Assembly (NCBI RefSeq): GCF_012273895.1
Contig: NC_052130.1
Location: 4,960,001-5,024,000, forward strand
Reading direction: 5' to 3'
DNA length: 64,000 bases
Origin: Zerene cesonia
Taxonomy: Eukaryota > Arthropoda > Insecta > Lepidoptera > Pieridae
In this document: piece after piece, positions 24,201 to 32,615 of the stretch
Layout: each line of letters starts with the position of its first letter
How positions within the stretch are numbered: the stretch's first letter is position 1
Program-made: the position numbers and the translations under genes
The notes under the pieces: generated by a model
Database searches by the model: none
What the model was told of the DNA's origin: nothing
Seen by the model: the letters and a program-made list of their open reading frames with translations, nothing else

Positions 24201-25873
24201 CAGCTCCACGAGGACGACATAAAAATTAATATATATTACTACTAGTTGCGCCCCGTGGTTTCACCCGCGTAAGTCCATATCCCGTAGGAATAGCGGGATA
24301 AAAAGTTGCCTATATGTTATTCCAGTTGTCCAGCTGTCTCCGTACCAAATTTCATTGCAATCGGTTCAGTAGTTTTTGAGTGAAAGAGCAACAAACACAC
24401 CCACAACCTTACAGACTTTCACATTTATAATATAAGTAGGATTAGAGGGATAGGATAGGATAGGATTAAGAAAAACCTATACTCACTTGCACCTCGCACA
24501 CGTGAAGCATTTCTGGTGGTAGGTGTTGCCGAGTGCGGAGACAACCTCGCCCTCTACATATTGGTTGCAAGCTGCGCATCTCGTGCCGAAAGCACGTTGA
24601 TAGTCCTGAAACATTTCGTTACTTATGTGGTTAAGTTGCTTACAATAATTATTTAGCCAACTTAATAACTTAACTTAATATCTTACATTAAAAAAAAACA
24701 AAACAACTTCATGCAGTCATAAAAATGTTTGTTCAGTTCAGGATGAAATTAAATCATCATTGATAAATCGCAATTAGATCTACTGCAATTAACAGATAAC
24801 ATGAGGGTCCCATAATTATTTGACACACTTGAACTATAGAGTTGGGTTAAGAACCTCCTCCCATTTTCATGTAGGATAAAATATACAGAGGTTCATTCAC
24901 TAGCATTCCATGTATCGTGGAGAAAAGTATTTTAATGGAGTCGTAAAGGTTACGATCCACCTACGTCAATAATAATCTTTAATCATTGGCGTGACGTAAG
25001 CTAGTACGTAAGATCTGAATAAAATGAAACCTTGAACTATGGCCACTTCTTTCTTGTATCTTTAAGTTTTATCTAATTTGACAATTGGCTTTGAATTAAA
25101 TCCTGGCATTTAGCAGACAGTATTATTTAGCAAAAACACAATAATAATGGACATAAATGTACTGTTTTGTGTGTTACACTAAAACAATGTATACAAAATT
25201 ATCGGTACATGAAATATAAAATTACTGGTATATCTAATACAAATTGTACGCTTAATTTTCACATCCAACACACGACTAATATTGAATTTCTGTATCTGCC
25301 TCCATACTTTATATCCTCGTTCAAAGATTTTCTTTTCTTTGTCAGAGACGGTAATCTATCCCCACCACCCTGAGCATGTGTACAGCAAATGAGTTGCCTT
25401 CTCAATCGACAAGAATAATTTAATAGAAGCAGCTTGCGAGAGATGCATGTTGTAGTCGAGCATGCTTCGGCACGAATTGGGCCAGCTCACTTTGTGGAAG
25501 TACCACACCCTCACAGACCTGTTCCCTTTTCCTTACCCTTCTCAGTCCATTCCTTCCATTCAGTCGTCAATCCTTTCTTTATCCCTTTCGCCTTAAATGC
25601 GCGCAACGTATTCGTAGCGGCACTACCACAGCGAATGCTTATGGGCGGTGGTGATCGCTTACCATCACGCGAACCACCAGCTTAGTTCGCATAAAAAAAA
25701 TAATCCACTCACTTGTGGGCAGTAATAGTATCCGTCTTTGCAGAAGAAGCCGCCCCGCGCCAGCGACGCGGAGCAGGTGCGGCACGTGAAGCACGCCATG
25801 TGGAAGTACTTGTCCGACACCCGGAGCACCTCGCCGCTGCACTTGCCGCCGCAGGCCCCACATGTTACCTTCC
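7256..25873 (-). CDS. Unc-115: Unc-115/abLIM: four LIM domains, linker and villin headpiece (5' end not found)
   Basis: About 17 minus-strand exons join in frame into more than 700 residues. Order: LIM1 (25713-25873 into 24605), LIM2 (24605-23640), LIM3 (23267-23120), LIM4 (23115-23047 continuing at 21998, its end lost in the gap), a Ser/Pro/Arg-rich linker, and a villin headpiece ending RARLF. The spacing (LIM1-LIM2, then LIM3-LIM4, then headpiece) and motifs such as DDFPAPPYPYTDP, LDPRNASRTPSA and LPQWRRNELKRRARLF identify abLIM/Unc-115. In flies and worms this actin-binding protein acts in axon guidance downstream of Rac; it is cytoplasmic and binds F-actin through the headpiece. Exons are much richer in GC than the introns. 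The first exon, with the start codon, was not identified with confidence. Two mutually exclusive linker exons are inferred at 10434-10513 and 10922-10995. It is convergent with the desaturase. Confidence 0.95.
7581..7663. repeat. CGTG/CGCA-rich tract beside Unc-115 donor
   Basis: On plus, repeated GCGTGTGCGTGCG-type sequence ends just before the exon at 7670. On the transcript it is CGCACACA-rich and begins right after the GTGAGT donor. Confidence 0.75.
7670..7867 (-). CDS. Unc-115: Unc-115 exon leading into the villin headpiece
   Basis: Acceptor CGGTTGCAG, donor GTGAGT; 66 residues in phase 0. A Gly/Ala-rich start (TAEGGALVRGAAGGGAAGSR) is followed by VRRSLPNMATSHLVHEPAKL, YPYHLLLITNYRLPPDVDRL and NLE, the N-terminal half of the headpiece. 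It matches the abLIM pattern S-x-P-N-M followed by P-Y-x-x-L-x-x-T-N. The low-complexity Ala/Gly segment is at very high GC. Confidence 0.93.
8244..8284 (-). CDS. Unc-115: Unc-115 small exon (41 nt)
   Basis: Acceptor CTTTTTCAG, donor GTAAGC. It encodes ISAGSITDVDRSAV, counting the split first codon. Phases 1 in, 0 out fit both neighbours. It is not 3n, so it must be constitutive. Confidence 0.82.
9756..9825 (-). CDS. Unc-115: Unc-115 linker exon (GDFTFSGLGDK...)
   Basis: Acceptor TTTTTCAG, donor GTAAGT. It encodes GDFTFSGLGDKTHSTDFSSG then KSD, entering in phase 0 and leaving in phase 1. It accepts either alternative exon upstream. Confidence 0.87.
10434..10513 (-). CDS. Unc-115: Unc-115 alternative exon B (80 nt), PGYG motif
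   Basis: Acceptor GTGTTGCAG, donor GTGAGT. Entered in phase 1 from 15341-15483 it encodes VVSSLRSAPRPGYGLSARSH then TFSSSTA, ending in phase 0. The PGYG motif recalls the L-P-G-Y-G block of vertebrate abLIM. The frame is forced, because the others meet stops in the next exon. Confidence 0.82.
10903..10912. other. Short assembly gap, 10 N
   Basis: Ten N in the 408-nt intron between the two alternative Unc-115 exons; the true length is unknown. Confidence 0.99.
10922..10995 (-). CDS. Unc-115: Unc-115 alternative exon A (74 nt), mutually exclusive with 10434-10513
   Basis: Acceptor TTGTGTAG, donor GTGAGT. Entered in phase 1 it encodes VMYARGGSGTATRASTLPAG then MSPCN, ending in phase 0. A 10-N gap lies 9 bases beyond its donor. 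It cannot be joined to the next exon (10434-10513) without a frameshift, but joins cleanly to 9756-9825. Confidence 0.7.
11630..11918 (+). repeat. Interspersed element, family X, near full length
   Basis: Starts with a T-run, then GGAGCTGGTGGGACGCCTGA, a GTAAGCGCTACC core and CCATGAACATTTGG. It ends in GAGCTGGCCCAATTCATGCC. Related copies lie at 15713-15905, 22710-22832, 23935-24222, 25436-25698 and 33090-33285, in both orientations. No coding capacity; probably a SINE or MITE. Confidence 0.8.
15177..15321. repeat. TG/CA microsatellite, about 145 bp
   Basis: Nearly pure TG on plus with interspersed CG; CA-rich on the Unc-115 transcript, starting about 20 nt past the 5' splice site of exon 15341-15483. 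Confidence 0.95.
15341..15483 (-). CDS. Unc-115: Unc-115 linker exon (RTPSAAREAAPRLRYSSPVG)
   Basis: Acceptor GTGTGGCAG, donor GTGCGT. It encodes TPSAAREAAPRLRYSSPVGA, SPSRTLDRPRHHD and a His-rich end HHHVPSYN. It leaves in phase 1, the phase shared by both alternative exons that follow. A long CA microsatellite begins about 20 nt after the donor on the transcript. Confidence 0.92.
15513..15690 (+). repeat. LINE-tail-like fragment beside an Unc-115 acceptor
   Basis: CGGACGCTGTTCTGCCTTAC and CTTATCGTTTAGCGGTAT match a second copy at 37785-37970 almost word for word. This copy lies about 30 nt from the acceptor of exon 15341-15483, within the usual branch-point range. Confidence 0.8.
15713..15905 (+). 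repeat. Interspersed element, family X
   Basis: Contains GAGCTGGTGGTTCGGCCTGA, TGGTAAGCGACCACATGAAC and a GGCCTCCAGCCCCTCCC end, like the copy at 11630-11918. It is inside an Unc-115 intron next to the LINE-tail fragment. Confidence 0.8.
16003..16082 (-). CDS. Unc-115: Unc-115 linker exon (VFLKEVKEREKLQQWKK)
   Basis: Acceptor CATTGCAG, donor GTTTGT. It encodes VFLKEVKEREKLQQWKKQNL then DPRNAS, continuing the charged helix, and leaves in phase 2 (AG/G for Arg). The 3' boundary is good to within one base. Confidence 0.88.
16227..16242. repeat. Homopolymer run of 16 C
   Basis: G16 on the Unc-115 transcript, in the intron just after exon 16260-16438. The length may be affected by sequencing error. 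Confidence 0.9.
16260..16438 (-). CDS. Unc-115: Unc-115 linker exon (RRRRWSDTYKG, coiled-coil start)
   Basis: Acceptor ATATCAG, donor GTGAGG. It encodes ERRRRWSDTYKGVPESDDEG, a Gly/Ala/Asn-rich stretch, and LPERKLRKEEQELAKIDSGI then AQ, which starts a charged helix. A run of 16 G follows the donor by ~17 nt on the transcript. Confidence 0.92.
16439..17661 (-). other. Unc-115 intron
   Basis: 1.2 kb, AT-rich, with nothing recognisable except a short GGGGCCTCCGGCTGTG fragment near 17069 that resembles the 3' part of element family X. Confidence 0.6.
17662..17773 (-). CDS. Unc-115: Unc-115 linker exon (DDFPAPPYPYTDP)
   Basis: Acceptor ATATTCCAG, donor GTGAGA; leaves in phase 1. It encodes EPIELSHYPSAYKPPPGTKP, then KIERDDFPAPPYPYTDP. 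This acidic-aromatic-proline block is a hallmark of abLIM proteins and helps anchor the identification. Confidence 0.93.
18166..18293 (-). CDS. Unc-115: Unc-115 linker exon (Ser/Arg-rich)
   Basis: Acceptor TGAATGCAG, donor GTAATG. It encodes SLSTRTSSRPGSKASSRPGM, then RVLVDSMRAETPRPKSPHMN and NE. Basic and Ser-rich, so likely a disordered, phosphorylated linker. Confidence 0.85.
18593..18840. repeat. 24-bp minisatellite, about 10 units, at Unc-115 donor
   Basis: Diverged units of about 24 bp built on GTCGGTAAAACAGGCAACAA repeat from 18593 to the donor at 18842-18847. The units nearest the exon are the most alike. On the minus strand the array stays open in the exon's frame and reads as repeats of about eight residues like FYRPFCCL. 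Confidence 0.9.
18848..19037 (-). CDS. Unc-115: Unc-115 linker exon (YGSGYRGASPG...)
   Basis: Acceptor GCGCACAG, donor GTGAGT. It encodes YGSGYRGASPGLVLRDYRCR, a Cys/Arg-rich start, then CSADASPHRITAFSYLTSEP and a Pro-rich end. It leaves in phase 1. A 24-bp minisatellite starts within a few bases after the donor and is open in this exon's frame. Confidence 0.83.
19038..19936 (-). other. Unc-115 intron
   Basis: AT-rich, with no repeat family or ORF recognised. Confidence 0.6.
19937..20008 (-). CDS. Unc-115: Unc-115 linker exon (24 aa)
   Basis: Acceptor GTTCAG, donor GTCCGT; phase 0 in and out, 72 nt. It encodes FSMRSRTPSVNGSYCSPYSS then LNRK. Arg/Ser/Pro-rich and of high GC. An in-frame cassette of this size could be skipped without a frameshift. 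Confidence 0.75.
20087..20121. repeat. 17-bp direct repeat, two copies
   Basis: CATCACGGTGGCGCGAC occurs twice in tandem in a GC-rich patch about 80 nt before the acceptor of exon 19937-20008 (transcript sense). Confidence 0.8.
20890..21889. other. Assembly gap, 1000 N, inside Unc-115
   Basis: Placeholder-length gap. The left edge is a GTGTGT microsatellite, a likely cause of the break. It hides the end of LIM4 and probably at least one linker exon. Confidence 0.99.
21890..21998 (-). CDS. Unc-115: Unc-115 exon: LIM4, truncated by assembly gap
   Basis: Acceptor GATTCCAG. It encodes AGENHHFHPTCARCSKCGDP and FGDGEEMFLQGAAIWH, giving HxxC and CxxC of LIM4. The final zinc-ligand pair and the donor fall in the 1-kb gap. 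Confidence 0.92.
22710..22832 (+). repeat. Interspersed element, family X, 5' part only
   Basis: GGAGCTGGTGGGACGCC and CATGAACATTTGGAG match the copy at 11630-11918; the 3' half is missing. Confidence 0.8.
22917..23033. repeat. GAT/ATC trinucleotide tract
   Basis: Imperfect GATGATGATG repeats on plus; (AUC)n on the Unc-115 transcript. It starts about 10 nt after the donor of the LIM3/LIM4 exon. Confidence 0.85.
23047..23267 (-). CDS. Unc-115: Unc-115 exon: LIM3 and start of LIM4
   Basis: It reads ECAGCGQELSEGQALVALER, then QWHTWCFACGECG and VPYCERD (LIM3 ligands complete). VRCAYCQRFISGKVLQ then begins LIM4. The acceptor, AACCCGCAG, has a poor pyrimidine tract, but its phase (G/AG for Glu) is the only one that fits. 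Donor GTGGGT is followed about 10 nt later by an (AUC)n tract. Confidence 0.9.
23510..23715 (-). CDS. Unc-115: Unc-115 exon: LIM2 end and inter-LIM linker
   Basis: Acceptor CTTACAG, donor GTGAGT. It begins RAFPSGEKVTYTGTEVICAA; CAAC gives the last two LIM2 ligands. It then runs into a flexible linker SPASPAPVTPTSPVSDNDRG and on to QRQPDPN, ending with one base of a split Glu codon. The longer linker between LIM2 and LIM3 is typical of abLIM. Confidence 0.92.
23935..24222 (-). repeat. Interspersed element, family X
   Basis: Reverse-oriented copy: CCTTTCCTTTATTCCTCTCG, AATCCTTTCTTAATCCC and GCGACCCACCAGCTCCACGA. The outer end AAGCACTTTTGAATCG recurs at 58085. It is followed directly by a family Y element. 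Confidence 0.75.
24240..24446 (+). repeat. Family Y element (TAGCTGCGCC...AATATTAGTAGGA type)
   Basis: ACTAGTTGCGCCCCGTGGTT, TAAGTCCATATCCCGTAGG, AAATTTCATTGCAATCGG and AAAGAGCAACAAACACACCC, ending TATAATATAAGTAGGATTA. Very similar ~200-bp copies occur at 29266, 31433, 40781, 41733, 49048, 51335, 58714 and 59213. No coding capacity; probably a SINE or the 3' tail of an RTE-type LINE common in Lepidoptera. Confidence 0.85.
24487..24605 (-). CDS. Unc-115: Unc-115 exon: LIM1 end, LIM2 start
   Basis: Acceptor TTTCAG, donor GTGAGT. It encodes DYQRAFGTRCAACNQYVEGE, then VVSALGNTYHQKCFTCARC. The leading Asp completes LIM1. CxxC, HxxC and CxxC of LIM2 follow, and the last Lys codon is split (AA/A). 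Confidence 0.93.
24606..25712 (-). other. Unc-115 intron between LIM1 and LIM2 exons
   Basis: Contains a family X element at 25436-25698 ending close to the LIM1 donor. The rest is plain AT-rich sequence. Confidence 0.7.
25436..25698 (-). repeat. Interspersed element, family X
   Basis: GCATGCTTCGGCACGAATTG, TTATCCCTTTCGCC and TCGCTTACCATCACGCGAAC, reverse orientation. It ends about 15 bp from the LIM1 exon of Unc-115. Confidence 0.8.
25713..25873 (-). CDS. Unc-115: Unc-115 exon: LIM1
   Basis: Acceptor TTCCCAG, donor GTGAGT; enters in phase 1. It reads VTCGACGGKCSGEVLRVSDK, then YFHMACFTCRTC and ends YYYCPQ. The zinc ligands are CxxC, HxxC, CxxC and the first Cys of CPQD, whose Asp is in the next exon. 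This is the most 5' exon recognised. A phase-1 exon carrying the start codon must lie at a higher coordinate. Confidence 0.92.
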
Positions 25874-28160
25874 CTGGGAATTGAAATAATGGTCGCTACA
25901 GTAACCTATTTCTTGGTATTATCAGAAGATCACAATATCTTAATATATATAAATTACGTGTCACATTGTTTGTCCGCGGTGGATTCATAAACTACTGAAC
26001 CGATTTTAAGCAGTGTAACGCACGCCCCATAGGGCCCGTATGTTACTGCTCGAGAATTTAAATAGTGATATGGGTTAATCGGTTAACACGTGAATTTTAG
26101 ATCTCGATTCATTATAACTCTCTTTTTATACCGTAGATTCGGTTGAGAGTAGAATTCAATACCTGGTCAATAGTAGCACTTCCAGATTAGCTCTCACAAG
26201 ATACATCAACCATTTGCTGAAACACAATACGACTGATGGCAAAATATAGCTGTGTTTTATTACATGACACTGTTCCGAGCTAGACAAAGGGAACAGGGTA
26301 AAGGGTTAGTTAATAAATGTTGCTTTCGTCGCAAATTTATCTATTGCATCTTGTACAACGCAGCATACAAGATTCTTATTAATTAAAAATTCTAGATGAC
26401 CTATATTGAATAACAAAATAAATAAAAGCAATCTTATACACGAAGAATTTTTTTATGAATAAGTGAAAAGTTCTAGTTATGAAATATTATTACGTTTTAT
26501 GCATTCCATTCTTACCAAGAGAGCTATAATTATACGGCTTCCCACTTAAGCACTAGCCTCTATTCTAACTTGTGCAGAAAGAAATATAATACTACGGGTA
26601 AAATACGATGTTATACGTCTCTTTATTGTTATATGCTTCCATTTGTGAAAAGATATCAAGATTCTTAGACCGTTGAACTGCCTCTATTTGCACATTTAAG
26701 TAATCCAAGATTTATCACGTTTTATTGAACCAGTGTCAATATTAAATAGATTCGATTGAATTGCTTGATTAAGGGTCTAAATATAAATTAGGTTCACTTT
26801 AGTAAATCTGGATTAAAATTATATTAACTCCCATATATTTTATGATATAGATAATGATAATGAAAACTCTTAGATTATAAAAACATTGAATATTACCGAT
26901 GGTTTAGATCAGGACAGGTGACGTCGTCCACGAACATTCATTTATTTCCTGTATGAGATTCATATGAAATTATGGACCATACCATTCGCTCGCGGACTTG
27001 GTATCAAAAACATAAACAAAAATAGAAGAGACAAAAGCAATAAAAAATGACGAAATCTCGATGGAATGTGCACTCTTACGCGTGATGTAACTCGCGCTTA
27101 ATTCTATTACGGCGTAATATTGTACGCGGCGTGCGCACGCGCCGTCCGCCACTCGGTACCGATTAACTCGATCAGATTAGGTCGATAAAAGTTCTTTATT
27201 AAAAAGCATCCATCTGTAAATTGAACAGCTGTGAATCAATCTAATAAATCTTATAAGGATGTATGGTATTAAAATTAATGTCTCCGTTTTTAAAGAAACC
27301 TGATTGGTAATGAGAGTGATGTTATTATTATTTATAGAACCGAGAACATGTAAGGACTTGTAGACTTGGTACATTCTGTTTTTATTATTTTTTTTTTGAT
27401 TGATGATTCTCAAAATTATTTATACTTTTATATATTTACAAGTATCACACCGACCAGCGTAACATCTATTACAAACATGTTAAAGTTCAAATTGCTCTAG
27501 AAGTTGACACAGCACACAAGCACTATAATATCAATGAACTATTATTTATCAAACTTCCTAACGTTCACAAAAGTCTCTTAATATCTGAAATTATACGTGG
27601 TAACATCAAGCACGCGTTTCACTAGAAAAAAACGAAATCACTATAAGGCTTTGTTACTCTAAAATAATCCATATATATAGTATTCTTAATTATCACATAT
27701 CTATAGTGTCATCACCATAAAGCATCCAAAATACATATAGCTCAATTATTCCTTATCAATGGCACAACATCAAACGCTTCTTAAGAAGATAACAACACCG
27801 TCTCACACCAATCAATCGGACGTTAAGGTCAATTTGAATAATTGGTGCGATGTAATGATAGACGACAAAAAGTGATCAAATACTATGTACTTATGTCTGT
27901 CCGTGTATCAAGTCAAGGACCGGTTCTCGTAATGATACTGTGCAAATATCACCTGTCTCGACACCCGACGATTGGACATGTGCCGTTTACTCTATGGCTA
28001 ATATTTTAATTCGAATTAGATTTTTAACTGAAAGCTTTGAAAGTACTAATTGCAATTTTGCGAAACTACCTTTGAAGTGGGCTATAGACCCATAAATCGA
28101 TCGTTGGAACATTCTTCCTAATATAAATAACATAATAATATCCAACAGTTTCCGCTATAA
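25874..28160. other. Region upstream of the LIM1 exon, no gene found
   Basis: Includes an RTE-like tail at 25940-26060 (AAACTACTGAACCGATTTTA). A CpG-dense patch at 27078-27170 contains GCGTGCGCACGCGCC. No ATG exon ending in phase 1 with a good donor could be found here for Unc-115. Confidence 0.5.
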
Positions 28161-28164
28161 AATT

Positions 28165-28490
28165 TTTCGACGACAAACTCCTGTCGTTTCTGCTCTTATC
28201 TTAATTAAGAACTCTATTTTCTAATATAATTATGGATATCAAACTTATTTAAATCAGTCTGCTCCCTTAATACATCCGACACTCCTATTCTGTCTGCACT
28301 TTTCTTAATGACAATCTCCCCCCTAAAGCGTATAAATATCAAGAATCTACTGAACACAACCAAATATATCTGATACTCTTCGTTCCCGTCGTATTCTCTT
28401 ATCTTCATTAAGAACTCTACGCTAATTACAAAAATATCAAGAAACTGCAGAACCCAAACAATAACATCCGACACTCTCCTGTTTGTCTAC
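28165..28490. repeat. Diverged tandem repeat, about 100-bp unit, three copies
   Basis: Blocks such as CTTCATTAAGAACTCTACGC, ATATCAAGAA and ATCCGACACTC recur about every 95-115 bp. The minus strand is open for 86 codons across it (28214-28474), but no family is recognised. Confidence 0.65.
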
Positions 28491-29265
28491 GCATCAATGA
28501 CTCACTGGATAGCCCACAGGCCACAAGCTTCTTGCTATAACTCCGATAGACTATTGTTATTTGATTGCCAATACATCGATTCTAATTTCGATTAAGTTCT
28601 CACATAAATTGCTGCTGCTCTATAATTCAATTTTAATAGACTATTTTACTATTTGTACAATTTGTTGCTTTTAAAGGTCATATTGGTGCGATATAATGAT
28701 AAACACACGAACGTTTGGTTTATACGAAATTTTAAACGTATATTTTAGGAAGGAAGCAATTATATGTTAACTGGATGAAATTTTTAACCAAAACGAGGTT
28801 CTATGTTGTGTATATGTATGTATATTTTTATTAGATTTTTATCGCGGCGAAATTACAATGTATAGTTAGATGAATTGACATGAAAATTAAAAAGTTTACT
28901 TTTAAAACAAATGTAAAAAACGATGCATTGACAAAAACAAAACTGAATCTTTTCCTATATATCTTCACATGGAATATCTATAAATGTTTACCAGTATACC
29001 ACGAACTACACATACCAAGTATTCTCCCTTATATTCAATTGAACGCGAATATTTTGCATTAAGAAATTCGTCACGACCAACGCTCGCGCACGCATGCTTC
29101 ACCACGCTCGATATTACTCGAAGCCTCGTGTTAATAATAACAGAATGCGTGTGAAATCCGTTTTAAAGTCACAACAAATTCCACCAGTTCCAACACACCG
29201 CCCACTAGCCACCCGATCGTATTTAACCTAAAGAATGAATCGTACTTGCTATACCAAATTCCTTC

Positions 29266-29467
29266 TTACTAATATTATAAATGCGAAAGTTTGTAAGGAT
29301 GTGTGTGTGTGTTTGTTGCTCTTCACGCAAAAACTACTGAACCGATCGCAGTGAAATTTGGTACGTAGACAGCTGGACAGCTGGAATAAAATAGAGGCAA
29401 CTTTTTATCCCGATATTCCTACGGGATACGGACTTACGTGGGTGAAACCGCGGGTCGCAGCTAGTAT
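29266..29467 (-). repeat. Family Y element
   Basis: Reverse-oriented full copy from TACTAATATTATAAATGCG to AACCGCGGGTCGCAGCTAGT. It is abutted by RTE-like sequence at 29470-29640. Confidence 0.85.
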
Positions 29468-29837
29468 ATTATAAACGCGAATGTTTGAAAGAAAGTAATA
29501 TACGTTCGGTTACTCCTTGAAGCAAAATACACGAAACAAATTTTGACGATAATTGGCAGCGATGTACCTTATGTACCAGAATAACATATAAACTATAATA
29601 CCTACTTGCGCTTGTCCGTATGTGCGTTATAAGTACATTTTAACTGTCTCTCTGTTGAAATGAACTACGTGGACAACTGACGTGGATTTTCACTGGCAAA
29701 TGATTCGTAAACCAATATATGCGAATGTATCTAGATTTTGATGGAAGGATTGCTAAGATGGATGGCTGTTTATAGTTCATTGACACAAACATATCTGTAC
29801 GAAAAGGCACAGATATTATAATGTCCATTTACATAAT

Positions 29838-30020
29838 ATACTAGCTGCACGCCCCGGCTCCACCCGGGTAGTCATTTATCGTAATTGAAATAATATAAAC
29901 TATCCTATCTCTCAAGTTGGATCGAACTGCACATGGTGTGCGAATTTTATTATAATCGGTTAAGTGGTTTAGGAGTCCATTGAGGACAAACATTGTGACA
30001 CGAGATTTATATATATTAAG
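29838..30020 (+). repeat. LINE-tail-like fragment
   Basis: CTAGCTGCACGCCCCGGCTC, then GGTTAAGTGGTTTAGGAG and GTGACACGAGATTTATATAT. Same general family as 37785-37970. Confidence 0.7.
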
Positions 30021-30879
30021 ATTCTACATTTTATTCGAGTAACACACAGAAATATAAGCAACATTACACTTAATATTGTAATCAGAGTATGTACACGACA
30101 TCTCGGTTACATTCAATGAGCGAAGCCGCATGCCCCAGCTAGTCTCCAATAAAAATCGACAAATCGCACTTATGGTCAATCCCTCACAGTGGAATGCGTC
30201 TCCAGGCCGCTGGCGAGGTGCCAGCGTTGATATATTTAGCTGCGACTTCAACGCAACTTAGCTCGCAACTAATGGGACGACTTTTATCAGTTTTATGGGG
30301 CTACGCGCGTTAAAAGCTCTCTCGCTGTTACTGTTAATACTCGTAGGTAATGAAGAATGACGATCCTAGCTGTGCAACAGATTTTTTATTTCTGTCTTTG
30401 ATTATTATTTAAATTTCCATCAAACAAAAACTGTTGAACGTATTCGAATTCGAATCATACACAGTCAAAGCCAGAATTCGCAGTGTACTGTTATTCGCTA
30501 AGGCAACTTTTTCATCCGGGCAACACGCGAGTGACGCCGCGGGCGGTCTCTACTACATAATTAAATATGTTGGTACAATATTTACACTTACAATTATGGG
30601 ATGCAAGATAGCCTCGAGGTTCAATGTTAATGTAGATGAAATTATGAGACAAAAAAGACGTCAGCGTTTTTTTGCTACTTTGATATTTTTCTATAATTAT
30701 CAATAACGTAATTACTGTTGGTCATCACTCAAAATATGGCAAACAGCATCCTTAACGTATATTGACTATCATAAATTAAAATTTGAGATCATGTTGAAAT
30801 CAACAAAATTTCAATATTTTGATATTTCTTTATTGATATCCTTTGGAACGCTTAGTAATCTGTAATATTATTATAAAGC

Positions 30880-31025
30880 TGAAGAGTTTGTTTGTATGTT
30901 TGTTTGAACGCACTAATCTCAGAAACTACTGATACCGATTTGAAAAATTCTTTCAGTCTCAAATAGCCCATTTATTGTGGAAGGCTATACATGTACCACG
31001 GGCGAAGCCGGGATGTACCGCTAGT
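30880..31025 (-). repeat. RTE-like 3' tail fragment
   Basis: GAACGCACTAATCTCAGAAA, GCCCATTTATTGTGGAAGGC and CGGGCGAAGCCGGGATG. Related copies at 47960-48150 (opposite orientation) and 59693-59865. Confidence 0.7.
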
Positions 31026-31432
31026 AAACGATATATCGAATAAACAGACACTTGTGAATTTACTTTCCATTAAGAACACAACAATTTCTTGTATTTTACT
31101 TAAGTCTTAATAAAAAGATAGGTACCTACTCTAATCAAAATCATGTTATCTATTTCCGAATCTGTATCCTATTATTATACATATTAACACATGAAACACA
31201 ATGAAATGGTAATATTATTCAAGTCAAGATTGAGCTATACGGTTTCGATAGAGATCGTAACAAATAGTGGACTATGTCACACTTCCCTGAGGCGTTGCAA
31301 AACGTTTGTGATCCCTTGATAATTTATAAGGTGTCGACTGTTGCATCGTCGAAAGTTGACTTACAATGTATATGTTCTATCTATATTGTCGTATCTACAG
31401 GAGGCACATTACAAAACTTTAAATTATAGACA

Positions 31433-31645
31433 ACTAGCTGCGCCCCGCGGTTTCATCCACGTAAGTCCGTATCCTGTAGGAATATCGGGATAAAAAGTTG
31501 CCTATGTGTTGTTCCAGTTGTCCATCTGTCTACGTACCAAATTTCATTGCAATCGGTTCAGTAGGTTTTGCATGAAAGAGTTTGTTGCTCTTCTTGTACA
31601 CACACATCCTCACAAACTTTCGCATTTATAATATTAGTAGGATCC
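31433..31645 (+). repeat. Family Y element
   Basis: From ACTAGCTGCGCCCCGCGGTT to TTATAATATTAGTAGGAT, followed by a short inverted GTAGGATCCTAC junction. Confidence 0.85.
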
Positions 31646-31799
31646 TACTAATCCTACTAATTATGAGCAGTAAAACTGATATGTGATAAATTTTCTGGAT
31701 TACAGATTCCCTCAAAAGCATATCAAACTTAATAAACTCATAATGTACATATAATTATTTGTTAATTAATAATAAATGTGAAGGTATAGATTAATTACA

Positions 31800-32050
31800 C
31801 TATCGCACTAATCACACTAACTTTGTTTGTTTATTTGGATGTTTGTCCTTCAATCACGCTGAAACTACAGAACGGATTTTGATGAAATTTCGTATACAGA
31901 CAGGGTATAGGCTGATTTTGATGATAGGATACTTTTTATAGGATATGAGCTGATTTGGATGATAGGATACATTATATTATGATTAAATGCTCCTTTGGAA
32001 TGAAACAGGAATCTTGATATCCAGACGGAGCCGGGACGAGCGTCTACTTA
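31800..32050 (-). repeat. RTE-like tail fragment
   Basis: CTGAAACTACAGAACGGATT and GATGAAATTTCGTATACAGA, ending GACGGAGCCGGGACGAGCG. Degenerate. Confidence 0.6.
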
Positions 32051-32440
32051 CTCTAATTTCAACAACACCTTAGTCCATACGTCGCAACTCAGCGCAAATT
32101 GTCCGTCACATATGCAAAGGCTTGAGTGATCGATTGAGTTCAGATCGTTTCCAATATTCAACCTGCGAACAGCTGATTTCACATTGTACGTTAGTGCAAC
32201 ACTTACACACCACACTTACATGCCGCCCCTTTGTCTTAATGAAGTTCAAAATTCTATCATAGATCAAAGTATTAGTTGTTAGTTTATCATATTAGTTAGG
32301 CAAGAGAGTCGAATGAAGATTCAATGATCATTTGGTAATAACTATTTACAAGCTTGAAAAAATTTGTATACACAAAGATGTTAGCAACTCAATTTAATTT
32401 TTAGACGCCTGATTAAAAATTATAACTCCAAAGAGTAAAC

Positions 32441-32615
32441 TGTGATCAACATTTAGAAATTCACGGGGAGACCACGCTCGCTGTAAAGTGTTCGAAACGT
32501 CGGGTTAATAATATATAATGAATAAATCGCGTTTAAAATCCGTTAAAAAGTTTTTAATTTCTAAATGTATAAAACTCGCGTAAAATCAAACACAAGAAAA
32601 TACTATGTGATCAAC
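32441..32615 (+). mobile_element. Short element with 10-bp target duplication, internal segment in orientation 1
   Basis: TGTGATCAAC at 32441-32450 is repeated exactly at 32606-32615 and flanks a 155-bp element. Inside, ATTTAGAAATT (32451-32461) and AATTTCTAAAT (32556-32566) are perfect inverted repeats around a segment containing GTGTTCGAAACGTCGGG. A 3' arm, CTCGCGTAAAATCAAACACA to AGAAAAT, follows. No coding capacity. Possibly a Penelope-like element fragment; the family is not certain. Confidence 0.75.
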
